Part shown: in pieces, positions 10,101 to 20,120 of the stretch
Numbering within the stretch: the first letter of the stretch is position 1
Layout of the letters: the number at the start of each line of letters is the position of its first letter
Program-made: the position numbers and the translations under genes
Origin: an uncultured Actinomycetes bacterium
GTDB lineage: Bacteria > Actinomycetota > Coriobacteriia > Coriobacteriales > Atopobiaceae
Direction of reading: 5' to 3'
DNA: 64,000 nucleotides
Assembly (NCBI GenBank): GCA_900314685.1
Contig: OMWE01000018.1
Location: 29,306-93,305 of the forward strand
The notes under the pieces: model-generated
Told to the model about the DNA's origin: nothing
The model's input: the letters and a program-made list of their open reading frames with translations, nothing else
Database searches by the model: none

Positions 10101-12896
10101 ACTTGGTGGGCGCAGGGGCGCCGTTGACCGGCGCAATCGTGAAGGTGAACTCTGCCGACTTGGTCAGCGTCAGAGAGGACTCGGCCTTCTTGGTGAAGAC
10201 GGCCGTGGTAGAGCTGTCGAGCTCGGCGGGCGTAGTGGTGTAAGTATTAGTGATGGTGGCGGCGTCGCCCTCGAGCGCGGCGGTCAGGTTGCCCTTGCCG
10301 TCGTCGGTGACCTTGACGGTCACGGTCTTGGGAGAGCCGGTGCACTTCCAGCCATCGCCCAGGTTGGTCGTGTCCTCGTTGAGCTCGTACTTGTACTCGC
10401 CCGGCGCCGTGAAGGTGATGGTGCCGAAGCTGATGGTCTGCTCGCCTGCCTGCTTGAAGGTCGCAGAGCCAGTAGTGACGGCGGTGCCATCGGCCATAGG
10501 TGCAGGGGCACCATCCTTGGGCGTGATGGTGAAGTTGAAGGTCTTACCGTTCTCGCCAGCCCATGCGGTGCCCTCGGCCACGACCTTCTTGGTAAGAAGA
10601 ACCGTCGTGGAGGTATCAATCTCGGCGGGCTTGACGGTATAGGTGTTGGTGAAGTTGGTCACCCGGTCGCCGGACGTCACGGTCGCCTTGAGGGCGCCCT
10701 TGCCGTCGTCGGCCACATGCACCGTGACCTCCTTGGAGGTATGCGCATCGTTGGTCACGCCCTCGACGGAGCCGGACTCGGAGACGGTGTAGGTGTAGTC
10801 GCCTTCCTTGGTGAAGGTGATGTCACCGAAGCTGACCGCGGTGCCCTGGCCGTCGGGGTTCTTGGCCGACGTGGTCTTGGGCATCGGGGCACCCTCGGTG
10901 ACGGCAGCGATCGTCAGGTCGTACTTGCCGGTGACATCGGGGGCGTTGAGGCCGTCAGCGGCGCTCAGCGTCTTGGAAGCGCCCAGGTTGATGGTGGCCG
11001 CTGTTGCGCTATAGGTGTTGGTGAACTTGACGGCCACACCGCCATTGACGGTGGCGGTCATGGTGCCGTCGGAGTTGTCCTTGACGACGACCGTGATCTC
11101 CTTGGTGGCCTGGGCGTCGTTGGTCACGCCGTCTACGCTGCCGGTCTCGGTCACCTTGTACTTGTAGGTGCCGGGCTTGGTGTAGGTGATGGTACCAAAG
11201 CTCGCGGTGCCACCGTTAGCTGCGGGATTCTTGATCTCGGTCTTCTCGGCGGGCATCGGGGCATTGTCTTCGGCTTCGAGCTTGAAGGTGTACTTGCCCG
11301 TGATGTCGCCAGGACCGGTCAGGCCCGAGGGGATGCTGAGAACCTTCTCCACGGGGATGGTTGCCGTGGTCTCACCCACGCTGTAGGCGTTGGTGAACTC
11401 GAGGTCCTTGCCGCCGTTGACGGTGGCGACCAGCTGGCCCTCGCCGTTGTCAGCCACGACGACGGTGACCGTCTTGGCGGAGACGGAGTCGTTGGACACG
11501 CCCTTGACCTCGCCAGTCTCAGTCACGGTATAGGTGTAGGTACCGGGCTTGTCGTAGGCGATGTCGCCGAAGGAGACCGTGCCGCCGTCCTCGTCAGGAT
11601 TGGTGAGCGCCGTGGTCGCGGGCATCGGCGTGCCATCATCGGCCGTCAGCGTGAAGGTGTACTTGCCCGTGATGTTCGGAGCGGTGAGCCCCTCGGGCAC
11701 GGTCAGGTTCTTCTTCACGGGGATGCTGGCCGTGGTGGACTTGCTCGTGTAATCGTTCTTGAAGGAGACGGCATAGGTGGTGTTGCTCTGGGTCACCTCG
11801 CCGGACACGGTCTTTCCACTCACGGTTGCACCGTTTGTGCCCGTGGCCTTATTGAACGTGAAGCCCTCGGGCATATCATCGGAGTTCTCCGTGAAGGAAT
11901 ACTTCATGCCCTTGGGGGCGTTGATGATGCGGAGATTCTGGCCAGCCTTGAGGGAGACAGTGAACTCGGTGCCGCTGCCCACGTAATAGTAGCCGGTCTT
12001 GGCCCCGTCCTTGACCTCGGCGGTGGCGGAAGTGGTCAGGTTCTGTACCAGCTTGCCCTCGGCATCCTCGACGGAGAACCACACATCGGCGCCCGTCGGG
12101 TCAGTCACGGTGCCGGAGAAGGAGAACGCCTTGTCCGGAGCGGTGACGCCCGCTGTCTTGCTCTCGACGGTCTTGGTCAGGTTGATGGTGGAGCGGCGGT
12201 AGTTGGTTGCCGTGATGGTGGCAGCTGCCGCGCCTTCGACCTTGGCGTACTTCTTACCGTTGATTGTGTACTGACCGGCATCATCCTGCTTTAGCATGGT
12301 CAGCGTGCCATCGATGATCATCGGATGGTAGGTGGCCACGGAGAGGTCGTAGTGGTACTCGCTGGCAGGCTCGGTCACGGTATAGTCGTGGCCGGACTCG
12401 AGTACCTCATACGTATCGCCAGTCGTCTTGATGATGCCCGGGGCAATGGAGATGTTGCTGGTCCAGGCGGGGGTACTATCGCTAGTGAGCTTCTTCTCCA
12501 AGAAGGTCTTGCCGTCAGACGTAACCGTGAGGTCAACGGAGTCGACCGCGTAGGAGTCGAGGGGGTCGGGGTTGGTGAAGTCGACCTGGCCCGGGGTCTC
12601 CTTGGTGCCGGTGTAGGTGCCGTCCTCGTTCTGGGTCCACTTGGAGCCGTCGGGGGCGGTCCAGGTACCGTCCTCGTTTTGTGTGACGCCGTCGGGCAGC
12701 TTGGTGGACGTGGTGGTCTCCACCTTGTTGTAGGTCACGGTGTTGCCGTCGGCGGTGTTGGTCCTGAGGGCGTAGCCGTCGCTGGATTTGACGATCTGGG
12801 CCTTCTGGTCAGCGGTAAGGCTGTCGTACGTCTTGGTACCGTTCTTGAGGTCGGCGAGGATATCCATCGCCTCCTGGCTAGGCAGTGCCCAGGCTG
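7198..12896 (-). pseudogene. Giant pilin, C-terminal frame: eleven isopeptide pilin domains and an IPQTG anchor
   Basis: About 1,890 residues continue the protein begun at 14080, in a frame shifted by one base. No signal peptide exists in this frame. The only nearby ATG (12867) has AGGAGG just 2 nt away, so the part is probably not made as a separate exported protein. It starts with a segment LPSQEAMDILADLKNGTK, then a CnaB-like domain, then eleven repeats of the streptococcal Spy0128/FctA-type isopeptide pilin domain, each marked by a TFTKPGTYTYTVTE-like strand and an FTNTY-like end. Domain 9 carries a long acidic Thr/Ala/Glu insertion. The end is IPQTGD, a hydrophobic helix and RRRKASK. Such domains form Lys-Asn bonds that stiffen pilus shafts. 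It is called a pseudogene only because of the frameshift, and sequencing error remains possible. Confidence 0.75.
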
Positions 12897-14080
12897 CTAA
12901 GGTCCCAGGACACCTTGCCGTTGGTGAAGGTAGCCTGAGCCCCCTCCGGCACATCGGTCCAGGCCTGGCCGCCCTTGGTGTAGGTGAAGTTGTCAACCGC
13001 GTCGGTGCGCACCAGGCTCGCGGTGAGGCTGGTAACGTTGTCGGTCACCTGGACGTTCTTGTAGCCAACCGCGTTAGTGATCTCGTTCAGGATGTTCTTG
13101 AAGGCGGCGTTGAGGGCAGCCTCATCGGTGGCGTCGTAGTAGGTACCGCCCAGGTTCTTCATGTTGTCGGCATCGCCGAAGGCACCGATGGTGTAGAGGT
13201 GGTAGGAGCTGTCGAGCGAGTTGACGACATCCTGGGCTGCACCGAAGTTCCAGCCGTTGGGATCGGTGTTGCCGTTGCCATAATGACCGTAGTAGCTGTT
13301 CCAGTCATTAGCCAACTGACTGTACTTCGAGTCACGGAAGCTGGGAATTCCGTCAGAGACAAAGATGATGTAGGTCTCCTCGTCGGGCTGGGCCTCGTGC
13401 TTGGCGTCGGCAAGTTCCTTGGCCTTTGCCAGCGCGGCCTCCCAGTTGGTACCGCCGTTGGCGGTGTAGGCGTTGACCGCACTGTCCAGGGTGTCCTTGT
13501 CGGTGGTCCAGTCGGTGGTGCCCTTGACGTTGGTGGCGAAATTGACCAGGGAGATCTCCACCGCGTCTTTGTTTTCGTCAGTATTGTTGGCCGTCAGCTG
13601 GTCGATGAGCTTGGTCGTTGCATCCTGTGCGACCTGCAGACGAGTTCCGCCCGTACGCAGGTAGCGCGTACCCTCGTAGCGGGTGTCATACCAGCCGTAG
13701 GTCCAGTACTCAGCCCTGCCTCGCCTTGCACGGTGGTAGTCGAGCTCCACGTACTCGCCGTCCACCAGGCCGTAGGTACCGTACTTCTCGTCGGTCGGCG
13801 TGTACGTATACTGGCCAGTCGAGTAGTCCATCGACCCAGACGTATCAAACACGATGACCACGTTGGCCTTGGAGCTCTCGGAGCTCGTGCTCGCCGTGCC
13901 CGTGACGGAGAGGGTCAGGCGGTAGGTGCCATCATTGTTGGACACCAGGGTCTTTGCCACCTGGGGCGGCGTGTCGTTGGCGGTATCGGCCGCAATGCCA
14001 GTGGTGACACCCACGGTCACCAGGACCGCCGCAACGACGGCGGCAATGGCGGCGAGCAGCCTCGTTCCAAACTTCGGCAT
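12878..14080 (-). CDS. Giant pilin, N-terminal frame: signal peptide and vWA domain
   Basis: 400 residues from ATG 14080, preceded by GAGAGGTGG. Residues about 7-31 are a hydrophobic signal segment. A vWA domain follows, with MIDAS motif DTSGS (VVIVFDTSGSMDYS) and YIIFVSDGIPSF. After it comes the beta-rich stretch typical of vWA pilins (TDNVTSLTASLV, then GKVSWDLSSLG). It stops at TAG 12880-12878, where the sequence goes on in the next frame as the long isopeptide-repeat part. In intact relatives the vWA and the repeats form one pilus protein. Homologues as I recall them have extra residues between WDLSSLG and the PSQEA motif, so a small deletion may accompany the frameshift. Alone, this product would be secreted without a wall anchor. 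Confidence 0.8.
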   Translation of the reverse strand: MPKFGTRLLAAIAAVVAAVLVTVGVTTGIAADTANDTPPQVAKTLVSNNDGTYRLTLSVTGTASTSSESSKANVVIVFDTSGSMDYSTGQYTYTPTDEKYGTYGLVDGEYVELDYHRARRGRAEYWTYGWYDTRYEGTRYLRTGGTRLQVAQDATTKLIDQLTANNTDENKDAVEISLVNFATNVKGTTDWTTDKDTLDSAVNAYTANGGTNWEAALAKAKELADAKHEAQPDEETYIIFVSDGIPSFRDSKYSQLANDWNSYYGHYGNGNTDPNGWNFGAAQDVVNSLDSSYHLYTIGAFGDADNMKNLGGTYYDATDEAALNAAFKNILNEITNAVGYKNVQVTDNVTSLTASLVRTDAVDNFTYTKGGQAWTDVPEGAQATFTNGKVSWDLSSLGTA

Positions 14081-14180
14081 GGTACATCCACCTCTCTGGG
14101 GCTTATGGCGTTTGAGACATGGTTAGCCCCCTGTATCATGAGTACCAAAAAGGTAGTCGAGACCGCATTTCCGCAGGTAG

Positions 14181-14209
14181 ACATTTGGTGCCACCAGGCA
14201 TCCTTTCGT
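14181..14209 (-). promoter_or_regulatory. Candidate LytTR binding site between the pilin and the response regulator
   Basis: ACATTTGGTGCCA at 14181 is identical over 13 bp to 6993-7005 in the other pilin promoter. A weaker half-site ending CTTTCGT lies 20 bp on. The site is in the 279-bp divergent gap, about 100 bp upstream of the pilin start, and could serve both directions. Confidence 0.45.
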
Positions 14210-14359
14210 GCCGTGTGCGTTCTCGTGCACGTTCTTCTTCGCCACGCGACCCGCGATTTGGGTACGCTATTTCCGACCCGCGCGGGCTGTATGATGTGAG
14301 CCACACACATGATGTGACCACACGCACGCACGACCCCCGACCGACAGATGGGAGGCGAC

Positions 14360-15097
14360 ATGACGCGCATCGCCGTGCTCGACGACGACAGGCAGTGCCT
14401 CGACCAGCTGGTGGAGCATGCCACGCACTACCTGGACGCCCACGGCGGCGGACATGTCGATGCCTTCGACAGCCCCGACGAGTTCCTCCTCGCCCACCGG
14501 CCCGGCGCCTACGACCTGCTGGTCTTCGACTGCGTCTTTGACAAAGACAGACGCGGCGGCGTGGACGTCCTGCTGGAGCTCCGCCGACGCGGCGACACCA
14601 CGCTGGCCGTACTGGTCACCTCGAGCCCGGACTACGCGATCAGCGGCTATGCGGCGGACGTCCGCGCCTACGTGCTCAAACCCGTCACCTACGGCAGACT
14701 CGCGGCCGAACTCGACCGCCTGGGCGTCGCATTGACTACCCCCCCCCGACCGCAATCCGCGCTCAGACTCCCCAGCGGTGACGTCATAAGCCCTGAGACC
14801 ATCGCCTACGCCCAGGCCGACCGGCACTACATCTGCATCTATGACTCCGCCGGTGTACCCACGCGCATACGCATGCCCTTCGGGCAATTCGAAGAAGAAC
14901 TCGCCCCCTGGCCCCAGCTCTACCACGCCAACCGCGGCCTGCTGGTCAACCTCGACTTTGTCTCGCGTCTGGACGACGGCGACTTCGTGCTCTTCGACGG
15001 CACCAGGCTGCCCGTTGCCCGCCGCCAGGTCTCCCAGGCGCGCGAGGCGCTGGCGGACCGGGGCTTCAAGCGGCTGCGCGACGGGGAGCGTCTGTGA
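14360..15097 (+). CDS. LytTR-family response regulator
   Basis: 245 residues. ATG 14360 was chosen over ATG 14348 because GGGAGGCG lies just before it. Residues 1-118 are a receiver domain: the acidic triplet DDD near residue 8, the likely phospho-acceptor Asp in LLVFDCVFDKD (about 54), Thr/Ser in VLVTSSPDYA, and the Lys of AYVLKPV. A LytTR DNA-binding domain follows (about 140-235), with the typical IAYAQADRHYICIY strand and a HANRGLLVNLDFVSRL helix-strand pair. The kinase gene overlaps its stop as TGATG, so the two are co-translated. It is divergent from the giant pilin, and shared repeats in both vWA pilin promoters make it the likely pilus regulator. Confidence 0.9.
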   Translation: MTRIAVLDDDRQCLDQLVEHATHYLDAHGGGHVDAFDSPDEFLLAHRPGAYDLLVFDCVFDKDRRGGVDVLLELRRRGDTTLAVLVTSSPDYAISGYAADVRAYVLKPVTYGRLAAELDRLGVALTTPPRPQSALRLPSGDVISPETIAYAQADRHYICIYDSAGVPTRIRMPFGQFEEELAPWPQLYHANRGLLVNLDFVSRLDDGDFVLFDGTRLPVARRQVSQAREALADRGFKRLRDGERL

Positions 15098-16542
15098 TGG
15101 GGGCGGCTTTGGCGGCTTTTGGGCAGGTGCTCGCCGGCATCGTGAGACTCCTGGCGCATTTGCCTCAGTGGGCGCTCGCCGTCTCCGAGACGTTTGTGGG
15201 CTTACCCGCAGTCGTGCTGTGCGTCGTCAGCTGCATGGGGCTCGTGGAGGGCAAGAGGGGCAGGCTCCTGCGGACATCGATACCGATAGCAGCCGTCCTG
15301 CTCACAGTCGAGGGGCTGCTGTGCTCGGCACACAACCTCCCGACCTGGCCCCTCTCGATGCTTGACCTGTTGGTCTTCTTCCCCCTGTATATCCGTATCA
15401 GCGGCCTCACGCCAGCGAGGGCAGCCTTTGTGGTGATGACCAACGTCTTTGTGGCGGTGGACATCGTCTACTATGCCGCGGTCGTGGACGCCCTGGCGGT
15501 GGGCGACGAGCTCTCGGCGGTCTATCTGGCCTGGCCCGGTTTGGTCATCCAGTGGCTGCTGTGGGCCATCGCCCTGCCCATCCTGTGGCATGCGGCTAGG
15601 AAGGTCATGCCCCATTCCCTGACCAGTCCCGTGGTGGGCGAGCGCGCCTGGCGCACGCTCTGGCTCATGCCCACGGTGCTCACGCTGGTCGTCCAGGTGC
15701 TGCGCCCCGGCGACGTGTGGATCTACGGACTCGATCGCGTGGCCCGGGACGCCATTGTCTTTATGACCGTCGTCAGCGCGCTCGCGGTGATGACCTACCT
15801 GCAGATGTGGCGCCTCATGTGCCAATCCGAGCGGCGCATCCAGACCGAACGCGAGCTCCGCCGCGCCGAGCTCGCGCGTGAGCAGGTGGCGCACCTGGAC
15901 GAACGCATCGAGGCATCCCGACGCCAGCGGCACGACCTGCGTCATCACGTGCACGCGCTCCAGGCGCTGCTGAGCCAGGGAGACGCGGACATGGCCCGCT
16001 CCTATCTCGCGGAACTGGATGACGACATACGGCTGGAGGAGGCACCCATCCGCTATTGCGACAACCCCGCCGTCAACACCGCCCTCGTCTACTACTGCGA
16101 CGCTGCGTGCAGGGCGGGCGCCCAGGTAGATGTGTCGGCGCGCGTGCCGTACGAGCCGGTGCAGCGGCAGATCGACGTCGTGTCCGTGCTATCCAACCTC
16201 CTGGAAAACGCCGTGAACGCCCTGCGCGAGCAGGCTGCCGAGGGAAGAGGCCCGCTCACCCTGCGCGTGCGCATCGACGAGCAGCCCGCGGGTCTCTACG
16301 TGACCGTGGACAATACCTGCCTGCCCGAGCGCGTGCATCGCGTCGGCGGTGAGTTCGTCTCCGCCAAGCAGGGGCTGCACGGCCTGGGCCTGCAGTCCGT
16401 GCGCGAGGCGGCCCGGCGCACTGGTGGCGTGACCCGCTTCGAGCTCGACGGGTCCGTCTTCCGCGCGTCCGTCTTGCTCGGTACCGAGGCGGGTGGCGCA
16501 GCGGACGCTGAGACAGCTGGCGAGACTCAAGCCGACGTGTAG
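15097..16542 (+). CDS. GHKL sensor histidine kinase, partner of the LytTR regulator
   Basis: About 481 residues. The first 230 residues hold about six hydrophobic segments and no obvious extracellular domain, as in AgrC/peptide-sensing kinases. A coiled segment (about 235-280) leads to the phospho-acceptor box SRRQRHDLRHHVHALQ. The ATPase domain shows the N box VLSNLLENAVNALRE and the G box KQGLHGLGLQSV. A degenerate C-terminal tail ends in TQADV. The start ATG overlaps the regulator stop. Two-gene LytTR/GHKL systems often answer a secreted peptide; I found no convincing small peptide gene next to it, so the signal is unknown. Confidence 0.88.
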   Translation: MGAALAAFGQVLAGIVRLLAHLPQWALAVSETFVGLPAVVLCVVSCMGLVEGKRGRLLRTSIPIAAVLLTVEGLLCSAHNLPTWPLSMLDLLVFFPLYIRISGLTPARAAFVVMTNVFVAVDIVYYAAVVDALAVGDELSAVYLAWPGLVIQWLLWAIALPILWHAARKVMPHSLTSPVVGERAWRTLWLMPTVLTLVVQVLRPGDVWIYGLDRVARDAIVFMTVVSALAVMTYLQMWRLMCQSERRIQTERELRRAELAREQVAHLDERIEASRRQRHDLRHHVHALQALLSQGDADMARSYLAELDDDIRLEEAPIRYCDNPAVNTALVYYCDAACRAGAQVDVSARVPYEPVQRQIDVVSVLSNLLENAVNALREQAAEGRGPLTLRVRIDEQPAGLYVTVDNTCLPERVHRVGGEFVSAKQGLHGLGLQSVREAARRTGGVTRFELDGSVFRASVLLGTEAGGAADAETAGETQADV

Positions 16543-16722
16543 GTCCGCAGGCCGGCGAGACCCGGGTCGGCGGGTAGCTTTGCGGGCCGTCGCGCGTGCC
16601 GACGCATTGGCCGTCGCGCTGGCCGTCGCATTGGCACGCCCCTCCAGGCGCTGGTTTTCTGCGTGGGCACTTCAAAACCCGCCCAAGAGTGGGATGGAGA
16701 AATCAGCCCGGCGAGTGCTTTG

Positions 16723-16940
16723 CCCTCCAAGGCACACTTTTCTGCATCCGCACGCAAAATTGCGTGTAAGAGGGTAATGTGATTTGCCGGTCACGTCACA
16801 AATACCCCTCTTACCCGCGGTTTTCCACACGCCTGCGGAAAACTGTGGGTAAGAGGGTTGATGCCCATCGGTCATAGCCATGGTCATCCCCCTCCGGGGC
16901 AGGGTTTTCCACAGATGCGCAGAAAAACGGCCCTTGGAGG
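16723..16940. repeat. Tandem hairpin array C, exact 83-bp period, three units
   Basis: Between the convergent kinase and lactate dehydrogenase genes. Left arms (CCCTCTTACCC and variants) begin at 16723, 16806 and 16889. Right arms (GTAAGAGGG and variants) begin at 16766, 16849 and 16932. Both series step by 83 bp. Unit 2 is the best hairpin: CCCTCTTACCC/GGGTAAGAGGG and GTTTTCC/GGAAAAC around CACACGCCTGC. Linkers are 31 bp (16775-16805 and 16858-16888). No gene is seen in 16543-16975. Confidence 0.88.
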
Positions 16941-16975
16941 GCGTCAGCGATCAGGGGCGAGGCGACAAATAAGAA

Positions 16976-17926
16976 CTACAGCAGCTCGCGGAGCCAGTCG
17001 ATCTTGTCGATGTTGCCGCGGATGTGCGCGCAGGTCTGATGCCAGCGCTCGACCTCGGCCTCGGGCATGTCGGGCACAAAGACCTGCTCCACGCCTTGCG
17101 CGCCGACCACGCAGGGCAGCGAGGCGTAGAAGCCCGACTCGCCGTACACGTCGTCGAGCAGCGTGGACACCGGCGTGATGATCTTGGAGTCATTGAGCAC
17201 GGCCTTCACGATCTCGACGGTGCCGTTGGCGATGGAGTACTCGGTGCAGTGCTTGCCGGCCATGGTGATGTAGCCGCCGCGCGTGGCCTGCTCCTCCAGG
17301 CCCGGGCGGTCGAACTCAAAGCCCGCCTGGGCCTCGACCTCCTCGGGGGTCAGGCAGCCGAAGCGCACGTGCGACCAGCACGCGAACTCGCTGAAGCCGT
17401 GCTCGCCCAGCATCCAGCAGTTGATGCTCATGGGCGAGTAGCCCGTGGCGGTGGCCAGCGCGTGCTTGAAGCGCGAGGAGTCCAGCGTGGTGCCCGAGCC
17501 CACGATGCGGCCCGGCTCCATGCCGGAGAGCTTCCAGATGGCGGTGGCGACCACATCGTTGGGGTTGGCCACGCTCACCCACACGCCCTTGAAACCCGCC
17601 TCCATGATGCGGGGCACAAAGGTGCGCGTCTCGGCCGGGGTCATGAGGTTCTCGCCGTCGCGGTCCTTCGCCGCCGCGGCCACGTGACCTGCGGCGTTGA
17701 CGATCACGTCGCAGCCCGCGAGCTCCTCGTAGCGTGTGTCGCACTCGTACACGCGCGCCGGCTTGGGATAAAAGCTCATGGCGTCCAGCAGGTCGTTGAC
17801 CTGGGCGCGGCAGAGGACCTCGTCCTTGTCGCTCAGGTAGAGCTCCGAGACGAGCCCCTGCGCGAGCAGCGCGTTTGCCACATGCGCGCCCACGTGGCTG
17901 TTGCCGATGATTCCTACGCTTGCCAT
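16976..17926 (-). CDS. L-lactate/L-2-hydroxyisocaproate dehydrogenase family protein
   Basis: 316 residues, the usual length. It reduces a 2-oxoacid (pyruvate or a branched 2-oxoacid) with NADH and regenerates NAD+ in fermentation. The N-terminal nucleotide fold reads GIIGNSHVGAHVA, with Asp33 at the ribose-binding place. GSGTTLDSSRF carries the substrate-binding Arg and MLGEHGF (about residue 175) the catalytic His. The spacing and the SGTTLDSSR and LLAQGLVSELYLSD segments look more like L-HicDH than like typical Ldh, so substrate range is uncertain. It is monocistronic, read leftward, with GGGAG 8 nt before ATG 17926. Array C lies past its 3' end. Confidence 0.85.
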   Translation of the reverse strand: MASVGIIGNSHVGAHVANALLAQGLVSELYLSDKDEVLCRAQVNDLLDAMSFYPKPARVYECDTRYEELAGCDVIVNAAGHVAAAAKDRDGENLMTPAETRTFVPRIMEAGFKGVWVSVANPNDVVATAIWKLSGMEPGRIVGSGTTLDSSRFKHALATATGYSPMSINCWMLGEHGFSEFACWSHVRFGCLTPEEVEAQAGFEFDRPGLEEQATRGGYITMAGKHCTEYSIANGTVEIVKAVLNDSKIITPVSTLLDDVYGESGFYASLPCVVGAQGVEQVFVPDMPEAEVERWHQTCAHIRGNIDKIDWLRELL

Positions 17927-18218
17927 ACGATCATCTCCCGCAAAGAAACCCTGTTGAATCTCTTGTATCAGCTCCGGTGTAGTGAGCTAGCGAGTCACCT
18001 TACTCTTCGTTTGTTTGCATCAAGTTTCGTGCACACATCTTTAATACGCGTGTGACAGGGCGTGTCACTCCCCCGTCCCCTGACACACTCCTATGTTTCA
18101 TAAGTGCAAAATATGCGTGCGTCTTGATGGGCTGCGAGCGCCCGCGCCCTGCTCCCCCGCCTACAATGAGCCGCGCGCGGCTCCGACGCCCCTGGCGCCG
18201 AGCCACAGTACTGTACGT

Positions 18219-18248
18219 CTCGCAGCCGCGAAAGGGTCGCGCTGCGAG
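18219..18248 (+). promoter_or_regulatory. Leader hairpin just upstream of the peptide-transporter operon
   Basis: CTCGCAG and CGCGA pair with TCGCG and CTGCGAG around AAGGG, ending 22 nt before ATG 18271. There is no T run, so it is a leader structure or protein site and not a terminator. The rest of 17927-18270 shows a TGACAGGGCGTGTCA inverted repeat near 18053 and no gene. Confidence 0.4.
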
Positions 18249-18270
18249 CTATTGGGGAGAAGGGAATAGT

Positions 18271-19893
18271 ATGCTCGATTCCACGCTTTCTCGTCGTCAC
18301 TTCCTGGAGGGTAGCGGCCTTGTCGCCGGCGCAGCGGTCCTCGCTGGCTGCGGCAGCAAGCGCGCCTCCGAGGCCGGCTCCGCTGCCGGTTCCGCCGCCG
18401 CTGCTCCTGCCGCCGGTGCCGACACCATCACCTACGGCCAGGGCGCCGAGCCCCGCAGCCTCGACCCCGCCATCTACGATGACGGCGAGTCGGCCAAGGT
18501 CGCTGTCCAGGTCTACGAGAACCTCGTGAAGTACGAGGACGACTCCACCGAGATCGTCCCGAGCCTGGCCGACAGCTGGGAGATCTCCGACGACGGCCTG
18601 ACCTACACGTTCCACCTGCACGAGGGCATCAAGTTCACCGACGGCGAGCCCTTCACCGCCGACGCGGTCAAGAAGAACTACGACCGCATGCTCGAGCCCA
18701 ACCGCACCGACGACATGCCGTACGCCAGCTTTGTCTTTGGCACCCCCTCTGAGGGCACCGGCGTCGACCAGATCACCGCGGTGGACGACACCACCCTCGA
18801 GATCCACCTGGTCGCCCCCAACACGCCCTTCCTGCGCACCCTCGCGATGTGCACCGCCCCTGTGATCGCCTCGCCCAAGGCCATCGAGGCCGGCACGCTG
18901 GGCGAGCAGCCCGTGGGCACCGGCCCCTTCGTCTTCAAGAGCTGGACCAAGGGCTCCAACATCGTGCTCGAGCGCAACGAGGACTACTGGGACAAGGACA
19001 ACATGCCCTCCGTCAAGAACGTGGTCTTCCAGTTCATCGCTGAGAACGCCTCCCGCGTCCAGGCCCTGACCACCGGCACCTGCGACCTGATCGACGGCAT
19101 CGACGACTCCGTCGTGGACGAGATCAAAAATACCGACGGGTACGACGTCTGGGCCGGCGAGGGCATGACGATCAACTACCTCGCCTTCAACACCCAGTCC
19201 GACACCTTCAAGGACGAGGCCGCCCGCAAAGCCATCGCCAAGGCCATCAACGTCGAGGAGCTCGTCGACAAGCTGTACGGCGAGTACGGCGAGGTCGCCA
19301 ACTCCATCATGCCCGGTGCCGTGGCTGACTACACCAGCGACATCAAGCAGACCGCCTACGACCCCGACGCGGCAAAGAAGGAGCTCGCCGACCTGGGCAT
19401 CACCAGCGTCAAGTGCATCACCTACTCCAACCCGCGTCCGTACAACCCCAAGAACGGCCAGGTGCTCGCCGAGACCATCCAGGGTTATCTGACCGAGGTC
19501 GGCGTCCAGATGGACATCACCCCGTACGACTGGACCGCCTACAAGGAGGAGGTCGGCAAGGGCGACTTTGACATCTGCTTCTACGGCTGGCAGGGCGACA
19601 ACGGCGACCCCGACAACTTCATGAACCTCCTCGCCGACGCCGACCCCTCGATGAACGTCGCGCGCTTTGACGACGCCGACTACAAGAAGCTCATCGACCA
19701 GGCCGTGGCCACCCCCGACGGTGACGAGCGCGAGGGCCTGTACCACCAGCTCGAGGAGCTCGCTGCCGAGAAGCAGCCCTGGGTGCCCCTGAACCACACC
19801 AAGAACCTCGTCGGCCAGAACAAGAACTGCACCGGCTGGGTCTTCCACACCACCGGCGTCATCCGTCTGGAGCACGCCACCAAGGAAGCCTAA
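18271..19893 (+). CDS. Peptide ABC transporter substrate-binding lipoprotein
   Basis: 540 residues. ATG 18271 follows GGAGAAGGG. The signal holds a twin-arginine-like SRRHFLEGSG and a lipobox LAGC at about residue 27-30, so it is probably a lipoprotein, possibly Tat-exported. An Ala/Gly/Ser linker leads to a solute-binding family 5 fold: AEPRSLDPAIYDDGESAKVAVQ, the LADSWEISDDGLTYTFHL signature, LRDGVKFTDG-type HEGIKFTDGEPF, and GTGPFVFKSW. The family binds di- and oligopeptides, sometimes nickel or opines. The four genes that follow are two permeases and two ATPases, a complete Dpp/Opp-type importer. Confidence 0.92.
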   Translation: MLDSTLSRRHFLEGSGLVAGAAVLAGCGSKRASEAGSAAGSAAAAPAAGADTITYGQGAEPRSLDPAIYDDGESAKVAVQVYENLVKYEDDSTEIVPSLADSWEISDDGLTYTFHLHEGIKFTDGEPFTADAVKKNYDRMLEPNRTDDMPYASFVFGTPSEGTGVDQITAVDDTTLEIHLVAPNTPFLRTLAMCTAPVIASPKAIEAGTLGEQPVGTGPFVFKSWTKGSNIVLERNEDYWDKDNMPSVKNVVFQFIAENASRVQALTTGTCDLIDGIDDSVVDEIKNTDGYDVWAGEGMTINYLAFNTQSDTFKDEAARKAIAKAINVEELVDKLYGEYGEVANSIMPGAVADYTSDIKQTAYDPDAAKKELADLGITSVKCITYSNPRPYNPKNGQVLAETIQGYLTEVGVQMDITPYDWTAYKEEVGKGDFDICFYGWQGDNGDPDNFMNLLADADPSMNVARFDDADYKKLIDQAVATPDGDEREGLYHQLEELAAEKQPWVPLNHTKNLVGQNKNCTGWVFHTTGVIRLEHATKEA

Positions 19894-20120
19894 TCAGGCT
19901 CGCGTGTACATCGGCGGCCCGGTCGATAGCTCTCATCGGCTGGGCCGCTTGCTTGTTTGGGCGTCTTCGCCCCCGCGCCGCCAACAGGCCGCGCGTCCGT
20001 CTTCCCCGCCGTTTGTTTGTCTTTCCGTCCTTCTTTCAAGCTGAACCCGACATGCGAGAGGCTACGTGCCGTGCTCATCCTGCAAGAACGCAAGGCAAGA
20101 CAAGAAAGGAGGTCCCGTCC

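Noticed and set aside
7186..12294. 1,702-residue open frame on the plus strand opposite the giant pilin
   Set aside because: It is the antisense shadow of a GC-rich repetitive gene. Its protein is Gly/Val/His/Leu low complexity, without a ribosome site or domain, while the minus strand shows clear pilin domains.
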